From assembly GCA_902777125.1 (NCBI GenBank), contig CACYSQ010000031.1, forward strand, positions 1 through 42,769: DNA of 42,769 bases. Direction: 5' to 3'. Numbering within the stretch: position 1 is the first letter of the stretch; each line of letters begins with the position of its first letter. Below the pieces are notes generated by a model. It was not told the DNA's origin. It made no database searches and saw only the letters and a list, made by a program, of their open reading frames with translations. Position numbers and translations under genes: made by a program. Below, piece after piece: positions 1-8,415 of the stretch. The DNA comes from Ruminococcus flavefaciens (GTDB lineage: Bacteria > Bacillota > Clostridia > Oscillospirales > Ruminococcaceae).

Positions 1-71
1 GGGGTTCGGGGTGACTCCCCGCAGTGCGGGGAGATGTCAGCGAAGCTGACAGAGGGGACCGCCGCCGTGAG
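1..71. repeat. 71-bp dispersed intergenic repeat, copy 1
   Basis: This stretch is nearly identical to 19409-19479; the only differences I see are in the short run after the first four Gs (TTC against TCT). It contains two perfect hairpins, CTCCCCGCAGTGCGGGGAG (about 15-33) and TGTCAGCGAAGCTGACA (about 35-51). The copy is at the window edge, so its true left end is unknown. It lies beyond the 3' end of a minus-strand gene, as does copy 2, and both copies have the same orientation. Such G+C-rich stem-loop repeats are common between genes in gut Clostridia. It may work in transcript ends or be a non-autonomous mobile sequence. Confidence 0.8.
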
Positions 72-72
72 C

Positions 73-99
73 GGGAACCTTTCCTCAGAAAGGTTTCCC
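73..99. terminator. Hairpin downstream of the GGDEF gene, possible terminator
   Basis: GGGAACCTTTC (73-83) pairs with GAAAGGTTTCCC (88-99), with a CTCA loop and one bulge. It lies about 55 bases beyond the stop of the minus-strand GGDEF gene. There is no clear U-run on the minus strand, so termination is only a possibility. It may be an extension of the adjacent repeat. Confidence 0.35.
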
Positions 100-154
100 C
101 TGATAAGTTCTTGTAACACTTCCGTATGAGCAACGCAGTTAAAAACTGCACCGC

Positions 155-2293
155 TTATCTTACGACGTTTGGCTGGAGCTGTTTGCAGATCTCCTTATCG
201 GCGTACATGAGAGCATCGGCACGTTCAAAAACGTCCTGCACGCGCATATCCTTTTCGGCGTCAAAGTCGGATATACCCGAGGCGAGCAGTGCCACGCCGT
301 TGTATTTCTGCTCTTCGAGAACTCTGCCGAGCTGTTCCATAAGCTCATGGCGCTGTTCGTAGTCGTGCCCCTTGAGTATGACTGCGAACTCGTCGCCGCC
401 GATGCGGAAAACGGGGCTGTGCTTGAAGGTGGTACAGATTATCGTGCAGGCGCTTCGTATGAAATCGTCGCCCGCCTTGTGACCCTTTGTATCGTTGACC
501 TGTTTCAGACCGTTTACATCGCATACGACTATCGCGAAAGGCGACTGGTTAAAGTTCTTGATCTGTTCGTCGAGGTCAGTCTCAGCCTGAACGTAAGCGC
601 GTTTGTTCTTGACGCAGGTGAGAGCGTCCTTGTTCGCCATATCCATTGCGTTCTGATAGGCTATCTCCATACGCTTTGCGGCGTCAACATTTGCAACGGC
701 GATGATGATATGCTCGGAGTCCTCCTTCGGGCGAACGGCGTACAGTGAAACGTACTGCGGTCTGCCGTCGAGCATGAGACGGTAGTTGAGGAAGGTCTTT
801 CCGAACGAGTCGAGGCTGTTGAGGAGGTTTTCCTTTTTCATGGAAAGCGACATCATCGGAAGATCCTCTGGGTAGATATCGCGCTGCATATTGACCTGAG
901 TCTCCTTGAAGAAGTCCTTGCCCTTGGTACCGACCTTGAGCTTGGAGTACTTGTCGCTTGCGCTGTACTCGGAGTATTCGTTGGTGATGATATTTACATG
1001 GTAGATGACCTCGTATCTCTGTGCGAGAGCCATTGAGATATCGCTGAAGGTCTGGCTTTCGGCGCGGATAAGCTGCTCCTTGCGAACCTGTTCATCGGTA
1101 TTGAACACACCGATAACGATGTGGTGGTTGTCATTTTTCGGCTGTACAACGAGCATATTCATATGCTGCTGCCTGTCGCCGAGAAGCTGACGGTAGGTGA
1201 GCGTCACAGAGCCGGTCTTGCTGAGATCTTTCAGGAGCTTATCCTTAGCGAGCTGTTTCAGGGTACGCTTGACATCATCGGGGTGGATATAGGCCTTGAC
1301 ATCGCGGTCGGCATCGGCGAAAAAGTCCTTGCCCTGCTTGGTAGTGCCGAGCTTAGCGTACTCCTCGCTGGCACTGTAGAGGGTATATTCGTTGGTATCG
1401 GTATTGATATAGTAGATGACCTCATAGCGGCTTGCGAGAGAGCCTGCGATATGGGAGTAGGTCTCTCCGGCGGCTTCTTTTTTCTTCTGAGCGTCAATAT
1501 TTCTCACGCCTATGACGATGTGCTCGGTGTCGTTATTCTGTATAAAGGCGAGGAGGTTGACGTATATCGGCTGACCGTCAATGACCTGACGGTAGGTGAT
1601 CGAGACCGTACCGTTAGCGTGGAGGTTGTCTATGAGAGTATCGCGGTCGAGTTCTTTCAGCACATACTCGCAGTCATCGGGGTGCATAACCTGCTGAACA
1701 TCGTGCTTTGCCTGCTCGAAGAAGTTATCTCCCTTCATACCGAAGCCCTGATTGGAATACTTGTCGCCGGCACTGTAGCAGATGTACTGTCCGGTAGCGA
1801 TGTCGATATGGTAGATTATCTCGAAAAGGCTCGCGAGGGACTGTGCTATCTCAGCGTAGGCAAGGTTTTTCTGTTCGTTTGCGAGCTGTCTGCGCTTTTC
1901 GGCGTCGATATCACGGACACCGATTATGATGCTGCTGTCATCGCCGCGAATGGTTTTGAGGAAGAAATACTTCGGCTCACCGTTTATGACGAGCCTGTAT
2001 GTCAGGGAGAAGGAACGTCCTACCTCAAGCGCATTCATGACGTTCTCGCGCTTGAAGGCATTGAGGAAAAACTCCTGATCGTCCTTATAAACGAGCTCGC
2101 GGCAGTTATGCGGAACGTCCTCATAGAAGTTGCTTCCGCTTGAGACCATGACGAGCTCCTTGTCCGAGCCGCTGGGGGCATATTCAACATAGCTGTCATC
2201 ATCTGAGTCTATGACGTAAAGACTGCTGTAGTCATTTGCAAGAGCAAGCGCAAGGCTTGCGAAAGACAGAGATTTGTTTTTATTCTCGCTCAT
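155..2293 (-). CDS. Diguanylate cyclase with four tandem PAS-like sensor domains
   Basis: A 712-residue soluble protein. Residues about 545-705 form a GGDEF domain with an intact active site (RIGGDEFAVIL, GGDEF at about 632-636) and the preceding CDVNGLKQVND segment, so it is predicted to make c-di-GMP from GTP. No RxxD inhibitory site is visible just upstream of GGDEF, so classic product inhibition may be absent. Residues about 8-540 are four tandem repeats of roughly 130 residues that share a YEVIYxxN start, a YSAS..Y segment, GKDFF, a PDD or PED turn, a central YR and an HIVIGVxNxDA end. They resemble PAS folds. No membrane segment or signal peptide is seen, so it should sense a cytoplasmic signal. 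The start is ATG 2293 with AAGGAG upstream. It appears monocistronic. Confidence 0.9.
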   Translation of the reverse strand: MSENKNKSLSFASLALALANDYSSLYVIDSDDDSYVEYAPSGSDKELVMVSSGSNFYEDVPHNCRELVYKDDQEFFLNAFKRENVMNALEVGRSFSLTYRLVINGEPKYFFLKTIRGDDSSIIIGVRDIDAEKRRQLANEQKNLAYAEIAQSLASLFEIIYHIDIATGQYICYSAGDKYSNQGFGMKGDNFFEQAKHDVQQVMHPDDCEYVLKELDRDTLIDNLHANGTVSITYRQVIDGQPIYVNLLAFIQNNDTEHIVIGVRNIDAQKKKEAAGETYSHIAGSLASRYEVIYYINTDTNEYTLYSASEEYAKLGTTKQGKDFFADADRDVKAYIHPDDVKRTLKQLAKDKLLKDLSKTGSVTLTYRQLLGDRQQHMNMLVVQPKNDNHHIVIGVFNTDEQVRKEQLIRAESQTFSDISMALAQRYEVIYHVNIITNEYSEYSASDKYSKLKVGTKGKDFFKETQVNMQRDIYPEDLPMMSLSMKKENLLNSLDSFGKTFLNYRLMLDGRPQYVSLYAVRPKEDSEHIIIAVANVDAAKRMEIAYQNAMDMANKDALTCVKNKRAYVQAETDLDEQIKNFNQSPFAIVVCDVNGLKQVNDTKGHKAGDDFIRSACTIICTTFKHSPVFRIGGDEFAVILKGHDYEQRHELMEQLGRVLEEQKYNGVALLASGISDFDAEKDMRVQDVFERADALMYADKEICKQLQPNVVR

Positions 2294-2367
2294 AGGGACA
2301 ACTCCTTATAAACAGAAGGTTAGTTAGGTCGGTATTGTAATATAAAAAACAAAATTCTATATATAAT

Positions 2368-2396
2368 ATTATAACACATTATCCTTGACTTTTCAA
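2368..2396 (-). promoter_or_regulatory. Promoter of the PAS-GGDEF gene
   Basis: On the minus strand TTGAAA (2391-2396) and TATAAT (2368-2373) are separated by 17 bp, close to the SigA consensus. It lies 75 bp upstream of the ATG. Confidence 0.7.
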
Positions 2397-2522
2397 GTAC
2401 TAATGTATGAAAATTCATAAAAAATGTTCCTGAACCTATGAAAAAAGCTGTAGTAAGGGCGGCTTTGGACATTAATTTAATAAAAGTTCATTATTTATTT
2501 ACAAATAATTAACCGTATTTGC

Positions 2523-2551
2523 TTTAACTAAATTGCAGAATACCTTATAAT
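2523..2551 (+). promoter_or_regulatory. Promoter of the type I membrane protein gene
   Basis: TTTAAC (2523-2528) and TATAAT (2546-2551) have a 17-bp spacer. The start codon is at 2595. The -35 box is weak and the -10 is perfect. The rest of the 2294-2594 gap is A+T-rich and shows nothing else beyond the divergent minus promoter. Confidence 0.6.
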
Positions 2552-2594
2552 GTACTTGTACCCGCATTATTCAACAAAAAGGGGAGGTATTATC

Positions 2595-4058
2595 ATGAAA
2601 AACGTTCTATCTTTACTGGCAGCCTGCACAACGGCGATAGCCTGCATACCATTTACGGCTTCCGCGGACAATGCGGACGGCAAAAAGCTTCCGTTTGAGC
2701 TTACTGCGCCGGAAAACGTGTCGATCATTTACCTTGACGGCGACGATTCGCTCAACACCTTTGAGATACACTATTCTCAGAACAACTCTATGAGCGAATG
2801 GTCAACGAGAAAAGCAGAGCCGGAGACCTACGGGACTGTTGTTGCCGAGCTGAACGAAATGGGCTACGATGACCTGTGGATAGAGACTCAGATCGACTGG
2901 TCCATCGACAGTCAGGACGACTGGAAGTGCAATGAATACTGGATAACTGACGGTTATGACGAGAACTTCGTCCAGCACCTCGGAGAATGGGCTTACACTT
3001 CACAGAGCTATTCCCCTGAGACCTCGATGAGCGAGTGGCTGTTCCGGTATATGGGCAATGCCGACGACCCGGAGGATTCCAGGTGGTACGGCAGACATCA
3101 GGACAGCGACGATTATAACGGCTGGAAGGACGTTCTCAGGGAGGATCAGTACGAGCTCGTTGATACCGGCGATGAAAAGAATGCGAAGATAGATCTTGAA
3201 GGTCATACTATTTATACAAGGGTGCGCTGGCTTGTGACCTGCCGTCCTCTTGAGGGCGAGGACATAAAAGTGACCTCGGACTGGTCAGAGGTCGCATCTG
3301 TCGGCAAGGACGCTGAGACATTCGAGCCGCTGAAAAAAGGCGATATAGCACCGCCTGTGATAAGTGACCTGAGATATATGGAGCAGGATTTCAACGGTTT
3401 CCCGGTAATTTCCATAAAGCTTGACGTAATTCCCGAGCTTGCAAAGCAGATCTCTCAGGTAAAAGGTACAAAAGGCGATGTAAGGCTCTGTGTGGAGGCT
3501 AGAGTTCAGGGCACTGAAAACTGGATCGAGCTCCAGGGCGATTCTTGGATAAAATCCGGCGAACTGACCTACGCCCTTCAGAATATTGCTGAGGCTGAGA
3601 AAAAGGTTGAAAAGGACACTCCTATTGAACTGCGGGCAAGGTACTTGTGTATGCAGGAGGATCAGGAGGACTTCTACTCCGACTATTCCAATGTGCTGAC
3701 CTTCGGTTCACTCGACATGGAGGTCACTACCGCGGAGGTCGTTGATACAGTCAGCGCGATAGATACAACCACCGCTGCTGTGACTACGACCGAAAAGAAA
3801 AAGTGCGGAGTCTGCGGCTTCTGTCCGCGTCCTCTCGGCATCTGCCTGTTCATACTCATAGCGATAATACTCGTCATCATCGGCGGTATAATTGCGGCTG
3901 TCCTTATCATGAAAAGGAAAAACAAGGACGAGGCTGCTCCTGCGGAAAAGCCTTCCGCACCGGATAATGCTCAGCCGGAAGCTGCCGAAAAGCCGGAGGT
4001 CTCCGCTGACGAGCCCGAAAAACCGGAAGCTGCGGACGATGATGAGAAAAATGCTTGA
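2595..4058 (+). CDS. Secreted, membrane-anchored protein of unknown function (type I topology)
   Basis: A 487-residue protein starting at ATG 2595 behind GGGGAGG; the open frame extends upstream, but the TSS and ribosome site exclude earlier starts. Residues 1-24 are a Sec signal peptide ending at TASA. The large outer region (about 25-390) is rich in Trp, Tyr and acidic residues and has SxWS-type strands that suggest fibronectin-III-like beta sandwiches. A Thr/Val stalk (about 395-415) leads to a Cys-rich juxtamembrane segment (CGVCGFCPRPLGIC), one membrane helix (about 425-448), and a Pro/Glu/Ala-rich cytoplasmic tail of about 45 residues. There is no LPXTG sorting signal. I do not recognise a named family; it could be a surface receptor or a carbohydrate-contacting protein. 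Confidence 0.8.
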   Translation: MKNVLSLLAACTTAIACIPFTASADNADGKKLPFELTAPENVSIIYLDGDDSLNTFEIHYSQNNSMSEWSTRKAEPETYGTVVAELNEMGYDDLWIETQIDWSIDSQDDWKCNEYWITDGYDENFVQHLGEWAYTSQSYSPETSMSEWLFRYMGNADDPEDSRWYGRHQDSDDYNGWKDVLREDQYELVDTGDEKNAKIDLEGHTIYTRVRWLVTCRPLEGEDIKVTSDWSEVASVGKDAETFEPLKKGDIAPPVISDLRYMEQDFNGFPVISIKLDVIPELAKQISQVKGTKGDVRLCVEARVQGTENWIELQGDSWIKSGELTYALQNIAEAEKKVEKDTPIELRARYLCMQEDQEDFYSDYSNVLTFGSLDMEVTTAEVVDTVSAIDTTTAAVTTTEKKKCGVCGFCPRPLGICLFILIAIILVIIGGIIAAVLIMKRKNKDEAAPAEKPSAPDNAQPEAAEKPEVSADEPEKPEAADDDEKNA

Positions 4059-4083
4059 CAAACCGGAAAATATCGTGTATAAT
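4055..4083 (+). promoter_or_regulatory. Consensus promoter of the T-box/valS operon
   Basis: A perfect TTGACA (4055-4060), a 17-bp spacer and a perfect TATAAT (4078-4083). The -35 box overlaps the TGA stop (4056-4058) of the upstream gene, so the two transcription units are packed without any gap. Confidence 0.9.
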
Positions 4084-4089
4084 ATTAGC

Positions 4090-4355
4090 ATATATTAAAA
4101 GCTGGGAAGAAAAGGAGTACCCGTGAATGCCGATTTTCAGAGAGCTGCCGTCCGGTGCAAGGCAGTATGAGGTGCGCGGGGAAGTAGTTTCGGAGCTCTA
4201 CGGGCGAAATAGCAGTAGTCCGCGGCGTGACCTCACGTTACAGGGGAAGAGGTTGTCAGACCTCGCAGAGTGCGGATATTTATCCGAATTCAGGTGGTAA
4301 CACGGACTTTAGTTCGCCCTGAGCCTTAAACGGCTCGGGGCGTTTTCTGTTTTTC
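4090..4355 (+). ncRNA. T-box leader, predicted valine-specific
   Basis: This is a tRNA-sensing attenuator for aminoacyl-tRNA synthetase expression. Visible elements are a stem I region with CAGAGAG, a GAA followed by a GTA codon at 4184-4186 that fits a valine specifier, and the T-box proper at about 4291-4305 (CAGGTGGTAACACGG). The TGGT bulge would pair with ACCA, and the A discriminator fits tRNA-Val. A terminator follows at 4315-4354. The first downstream gene is an unknown membrane protein and the second is valS, which supports valine specificity. Confidence 0.9.
4315..4354 (+). terminator. T-box intrinsic terminator
   Basis: CGCCCTGAGCC (4315-4325) pairs with GGCTCGGGGCG (4332-4342), followed by TTTTCTGTTTTT. 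The 5' arm lies just after the T-box sequence, as needed for an alternative antiterminator. Confidence 0.9.
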
Positions 4356-4367
4356 GGAGGTGTTGAT

Positions 4368-5180
4368 GTGGAGAACGAAATACTTGAAGCAGGCAGGAAC
4401 GATTCTATCCAGTCAGAGAGTATAGCATTGAAATGTGCAAGGCTGTTCTTTGGGGTTCTGATACTTCTTATGATCGTTGGCTTGATTATTGCGAATTTGT
4501 TTTCGGACAGGCTTCAGTACAGCAAGGACAGAAAGGCTGCGAAAAAGGCGTATGATACCTATTACGATGAGGTGAACAGCTTTATCGAAAATGAAAGGAA
4601 AAATTTCCGGAACAAAAGCGGCGATGATCCTGATTTAGGAGATAAGCTCGCTGATGCCTTCACATTGGGGCTGTGGTCGTATGCTGACCCGAGAAGCTAC
4701 GACGACGAGAATGAGTATGTGATAAAGCAGATATATCTGAGATATTTTGAGCTGCTTGCCACAAAGCCTGCGGAGGTCATTGGAGTCGGACTTGTCAAGG
4801 AAAAGAGCTATGACGAGATAATTGATGACCTCATCGAAAACGAAAAGGATAATCGGTGGAGCAATGCCAATGACAATATTCTCGAAGACATTTCCGCCAT
4901 TATCACACTTTCCGCCCTTCCGGTGCTTATCACGGCTGTCGTTGTGATAAGGAGGGCTTCAAAGAAACAGAAAAAAGAATATCTTAATGTCGCGGACGGA
5001 AATGTCTTTTTCAGCGATTGGGCTTCGATACGGTTGTCCGATGTTATCCGTGCGGAGACAGGCTTCCCCAAAAAGGTGACGATAGTCACGGCAGCGGGCA
5101 GCTACAAGCGGAGATTTATCCGCAATAACCGCGAAATAGCACAGTTTATCAACGAGCGCTGCAACAATGCCGCTCAATAA
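4368..5180 (+). CDS. Two-TM membrane protein of unknown function, first gene after the T-box
   Basis: A 270-residue protein starting at GTG 4368 behind GGAGG; an overlapping ATG at 4366 is in another frame. One membrane helix lies at about 28-48. A charged region of about 130 residues rich in Lys, Asp and Tyr follows. A second helix lies at about 176-195. The C-terminal 70 residues (LNVADGNVFFSDWASIRLSDV, then FPKKVTIVTAAG and SYKRRF) look like a small beta-rich PH-like domain of the kind seen in bacterial membrane proteins. The gene sits between a valine T-box and valS, with its stop 20 bases before the valS ATG, so it should be induced by uncharged tRNA-Val. No transporter signature is visible. 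Its function is unknown. Confidence 0.75.
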   Translation: MENEILEAGRNDSIQSESIALKCARLFFGVLILLMIVGLIIANLFSDRLQYSKDRKAAKKAYDTYYDEVNSFIENERKNFRNKSGDDPDLGDKLADAFTLGLWSYADPRSYDDENEYVIKQIYLRYFELLATKPAEVIGVGLVKEKSYDEIIDDLIENEKDNRWSNANDNILEDISAIITLSALPVLITAVVVIRRASKKQKKEYLNVADGNVFFSDWASIRLSDVIRAETGFPKKVTIVTAAGSYKRRFIRNNREIAQFINERCNNAAQ

Positions 5181-5200
5181 TACAGTAAGGAGAAATACCA

Positions 5201-7819
5201 ATGGCAAAAGAACTTGCAAAAGCTTATGACCCCAAGGACTTTGAGGACCGTATCTATCAGGCGTGGAACGACAAGGGCTGCTTCCGCGCAGAGGTCGATC
5301 CCAAGAAAACGCCCTATACTATCGTTATTCCCCCTCCGAACATAACAGGACAGCTCCACATGGGTCACGCCCTTGACGAGACACTTCAGGATATCCTTAT
5401 CCGCTGGAAGAGAATGAGCGGCTACAGCGCACTGTGGCTTCCGGGTACCGACCACGCTGCCATCGCAACCGAGGCTAAGATAGTTGAGGCTATGCGTAAG
5501 GAAGGCGTCACCAAGGAGGACCTCGGACGCGAGGGCTTCATGAAGCGTGCATGGGAGTGGAAGAAACAGTACGGCGGACGTATCGTTGAGCAGCTCAAAA
5601 AGCTCGGCTCGTCCTGCGACTGGTCACGCGAGCGCTTCACTATGGACGAGGGCTGCTCAAAGGCAGTCAAGGAGGTTTTCGTAAAGTATTATGAAAAAGG
5701 CCTTATCTACCGCGGTGAGCGTATCATCAACTGGTGTCCGAAATGTAAGACCTCACTCTCTGACGCCGAGGTAACATATGAGGATCAGGCAGGTCATTTC
5801 TGGCATCTCCGCTACAAGATAAAGGACGCTGACGGCTATCTCGAGCTTGCAACTACCCGTCCGGAGACACTTCTCGGTGATACTGCCGTTGCCGTAAACC
5901 CGGCTGACGAGCGCTACAAGGACTTGGTAGGCAAGACAGTTATCCTCCCGCTCGTACACCGCGAGATACCCATTGTTGCCGATGATTACGTTGAAATGGA
6001 CTTCGGAACAGGCGTTGTTAAGATAACACCTGCCCACGACCCGAACGACTTCGAGGTAGGTCTCCGTCATAACCTCCCCGTTATCAACGTTATGAACGAC
6101 GACGCCACTATCGTTGACGACTACCCTGCATACGCCGGAATGGACAGATATGAGGCTCGCAAGAAGATCGTCGAGGACCTCGAGGCTGAGGGCGCACTCG
6201 TCAAGATCGAGGAATACAGCCATAATGTAGGTACCTGCTACCGCTGCGGCACAACCGTTGAGCCGAAGGTATCAACACAGTGGTTCGTTAAGATGAAGCC
6301 CCTTGCCGAGCCTGCTATCAAGGCTGTTAAGGACGGCGACACCAAGTTCGTTCCCGAGCGTTTCGACAAGATATACTTCCACTGGCTCGAAAATATCCGC
6401 GACTGGTGCATTTCCCGCCAGATATGGTGGGGACATCAGATACCGGCGTTCTACTGCGACGAATGCGGCGAAATGGTCGTAACCAAGGAGGAAAGCGCGG
6501 TTTGTCCCAAGTGCGGAAAGCCCATGCGTCAGGACCCCGATACCCTCGATACATGGTTCAGCTCTGCGCTCTGGCCTTTCTCGACCCTCGGCTGGCCTGA
6601 GAAAACTGCCGACCTCGACTACTTCTACCCCACAAATACTCTCGTTACAGGCTACGACATCATCTTCTTCTGGGTAATCAGAATGATGTTCAGCGGTCTG
6701 GAGAATATGGGCAAGGTACCGTTCGACACAGTCCTCATTCACGGACTTGTCCGCGATGCTCAGGGACGCAAAATGTCCAAGTCCCTCGGCAACGGCATCG
6801 ACCCGCTTGAAGTAATCAACGAGTACGGCGCTGATGCTCTCAGATTTATGCTCGCTACCGGTAACTCCCCCGGAAACGATATGCGCTACATCGACGACAA
6901 GGTCAAGGCAGCGCGTAACTTCGCAAACAAGCTCTGGAACGCCTCACGCTTCATCATGATGAACCTCCCCGAGGACTTCGAGTTCAAGGGACTTCCCTCC
7001 GAGCTGGAGCTCGAGGACAAGTGGCTCGTCAACAAGTTCAACCGTCTTGCAAAGGAGGTCGGCGAGAACCTCGACCGCTATGAGCTGGGCGTTGCATCAC
7101 AGAAGATATACGATTTCATATGGGACGTTTACTGCGACTGGTACATCGAGCTCACAAAGCCGAGAATACAGGCAGGCGGCGAGACAAAGGCAAAGGCTCA
7201 GGCAGTGCTCGTATGGGCAATGCAGGGTATGCTGAAGCTCCTCCACCCGTTCATGCCGTTCATCACCGAGGAGATATGGCAGGTTCTCAATAACGAGAAG
7301 TCCATGATAATCCTCGAGACCTATCCCACCTTCGACAGCTCTATCGACTACTCCGCAGAGGAGAAGGACTTCGAGAAGATAATCTCCGCTATCAAGGCAG
7401 TCCGCAACGTCCGCACAGAGATGAACGTTCCGCCCTCGGTAAAGGCGAAGCTCCTCATCGAGACCGCTGACAAGGCGCTATTCGAGAGCTGCGGTCTGTT
7501 CTTCGAGAAGCTTGCTTCCGCATCGTCAGTCGAGGCAGGCGAGAGCCTTTCCCACGACAACTGCGCTAATGCGGTAACTGATGCGGCGCGCATCTTCATT
7601 CCTATGGACGAGCTCGTTGACAAGGAGAAGGAGATAGCACGTCTCGAAAAGGAACGCGCAAAGGTTCAGAAGGACATCGACTTCCTCAGCGGAAAGCTCA
7701 ATAATCAGGGCTTTGTTGCAAAGGCTCCCGCACAGCTCATCGAGGCTGAAAAGGCAAAACTTGCAAAGGCTCAGGAGAAAATGGCTAAGATCGAGCAGTC
7801 AATGGCTGCGTTCAAATAA
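5201..7819 (+). CDS. valS: Valyl-tRNA synthetase
   Basis: A class I synthetase of 872 residues, normal for the family, that attaches valine to tRNA-Val. The HIGH-type motif is HMGH (53-56) within PPPNITGQLHMGH, and the KMSKS motif is GRKMSKSLGNG in the C-terminal part of the catalytic core. The CP1 editing domain is present, with TTRPETLLGDTAVAVNP. Zinc-ribbon-like CxxC pairs occur after NVGTCYRCG and in CDECG / CPKCGKP. The C-terminus is the usual tRNA-binding coiled coil (about 800-872, rich in Lys, Glu and Ala). The start is ATG 5201 behind AAGGAG. It is the second gene of the T-box operon. Confidence 0.97.
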   Translation: MAKELAKAYDPKDFEDRIYQAWNDKGCFRAEVDPKKTPYTIVIPPPNITGQLHMGHALDETLQDILIRWKRMSGYSALWLPGTDHAAIATEAKIVEAMRKEGVTKEDLGREGFMKRAWEWKKQYGGRIVEQLKKLGSSCDWSRERFTMDEGCSKAVKEVFVKYYEKGLIYRGERIINWCPKCKTSLSDAEVTYEDQAGHFWHLRYKIKDADGYLELATTRPETLLGDTAVAVNPADERYKDLVGKTVILPLVHREIPIVADDYVEMDFGTGVVKITPAHDPNDFEVGLRHNLPVINVMNDDATIVDDYPAYAGMDRYEARKKIVEDLEAEGALVKIEEYSHNVGTCYRCGTTVEPKVSTQWFVKMKPLAEPAIKAVKDGDTKFVPERFDKIYFHWLENIRDWCISRQIWWGHQIPAFYCDECGEMVVTKEESAVCPKCGKPMRQDPDTLDTWFSSALWPFSTLGWPEKTADLDYFYPTNTLVTGYDIIFFWVIRMMFSGLENMGKVPFDTVLIHGLVRDAQGRKMSKSLGNGIDPLEVINEYGADALRFMLATGNSPGNDMRYIDDKVKAARNFANKLWNASRFIMMNLPEDFEFKGLPSELELEDKWLVNKFNRLAKEVGENLDRYELGVASQKIYDFIWDVYCDWYIELTKPRIQAGGETKAKAQAVLVWAMQGMLKLLHPFMPFITEEIWQVLNNEKSMIILETYPTFDSSIDYSAEEKDFEKIISAIKAVRNVRTEMNVPPSVKAKLLIETADKALFESCGLFFEKLASASSVEAGESLSHDNCANAVTDAARIFIPMDELVDKEKEIARLEKERAKVQKDIDFLSGKLNNQGFVAKAPAQLIEAEKAKLAKAQEKMAKIEQSMAAFK

Positions 7820-7836
7820 GAATCGAGAAGAAGCAG

Positions 7837-7858
7837 GGGGCGATGCCAACATCGCCCC
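7837..7858. repeat. Perfect 9-bp stem-loop after valS
   Basis: GGGGCGATG (7837-7845) and CATCGCCCC (7850-7858) are perfect inverted arms around CCAA. No U-run follows, so it is not a standard terminator. It may slow RNA decay or may be a short intergenic repeat. Confidence 0.6.
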
Positions 7859-7880
7859 ACGCCGTTTGTATCAATCCGGA

Positions 7881-8258
7881 ATGCGCCGCATTGAACATAT
7901 ACAGAAAATGAGAAATACGATATTTTCCTATGTCTCGGAGCAGTACGGCACTGAGCCGGAATACCTCTGGGCAAAAACTCCCGATGCCGCTGTCATACGG
8001 CATAAAGGCAATAACAGGTGGTATGGCATCATTATGAACATACCGCGGAAAACGCTGGGACTTCCCGGTGACGGACGCATCGACATACTGAATGTGAAGT
8101 GTACTCCGGCTGTCCGGGAGGTGCTTCTCGGCGAGGGGAGAGCTTTTCCGGCTTATCACATGAACAAGCAGCACTGGATAAGCCTGCCGCTGGACGGTTC
8201 GCTTGAAGAAAGCGTGATATTCAGCCTCATAGACGAGAGCTATGAGCTGACTAAATGA
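7881..8258 (+). CDS. MmcQ/YjbR family protein
   Basis: About 125 residues from ATG 7881 (a second in-frame ATG at 7908 is possible; neither has a strong ribosome site). The frame is open further upstream into valS, but that part is antisense-free overlap with no family similarity. The sequence matches the MmcQ/YjbR (DUF419) fold: an N-terminal helix with YGTEPEYLW, a strand pair AVIRH / RWYGIIMNI, a central NVKC segment, then HWISLPLDG and a closing helix with SLIDESYELTK. The fold resembles a double-wing DNA-binding domain, but the biochemical role of most members is not known. It is probably co-transcribed with valS, 61 bases downstream, and is followed by a terminator. Confidence 0.8.
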   Translation: MRRIEHIQKMRNTIFSYVSEQYGTEPEYLWAKTPDAAVIRHKGNNRWYGIIMNIPRKTLGLPGDGRIDILNVKCTPAVREVLLGEGRAFPAYHMNKQHWISLPLDGSLEESVIFSLIDESYELTK

Positions 8259-8290
8259 TGTCCGGGACAATAACATAATAAATAAAGAAA

Positions 8291-8316
8291 AGGACTGCTC
8301 GGGCAGTCCTTTTTTC
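8291..8316. terminator. Bidirectional terminator between the YjbR gene and folC
   Basis: AAGGACTGC (8291-8299) and GCAGTCCTT (8304-8312) form a tight hairpin with T-run TTTTTT on the plus side and an A-rich flank (AAAGAA) on the other. It can end both convergent transcripts. Confidence 0.85.
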
Positions 8317-8415
8317 AAGACCATATTTCATTCATTTTACAGGGACTATTTTTGATATGTCCGCGACAGCGTACACCACAACTATCAACTCTCAACTATG
8401 CACTTTCAACTTTAA

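Noticed and set aside
1121-2143. A 340-codon plus-strand frame inside the GGDEF gene
   Set aside because: It is antisense to a gene with intact, conserved PAS-like and GGDEF domains, has no ribosome site, and its residues show no family pattern.
8370-8415. A run of AACTATCAACTCTCAACTAT-like units after folC
   Set aside because: The units are short and irregular; this is at most a low-complexity repeat and not a CRISPR array.
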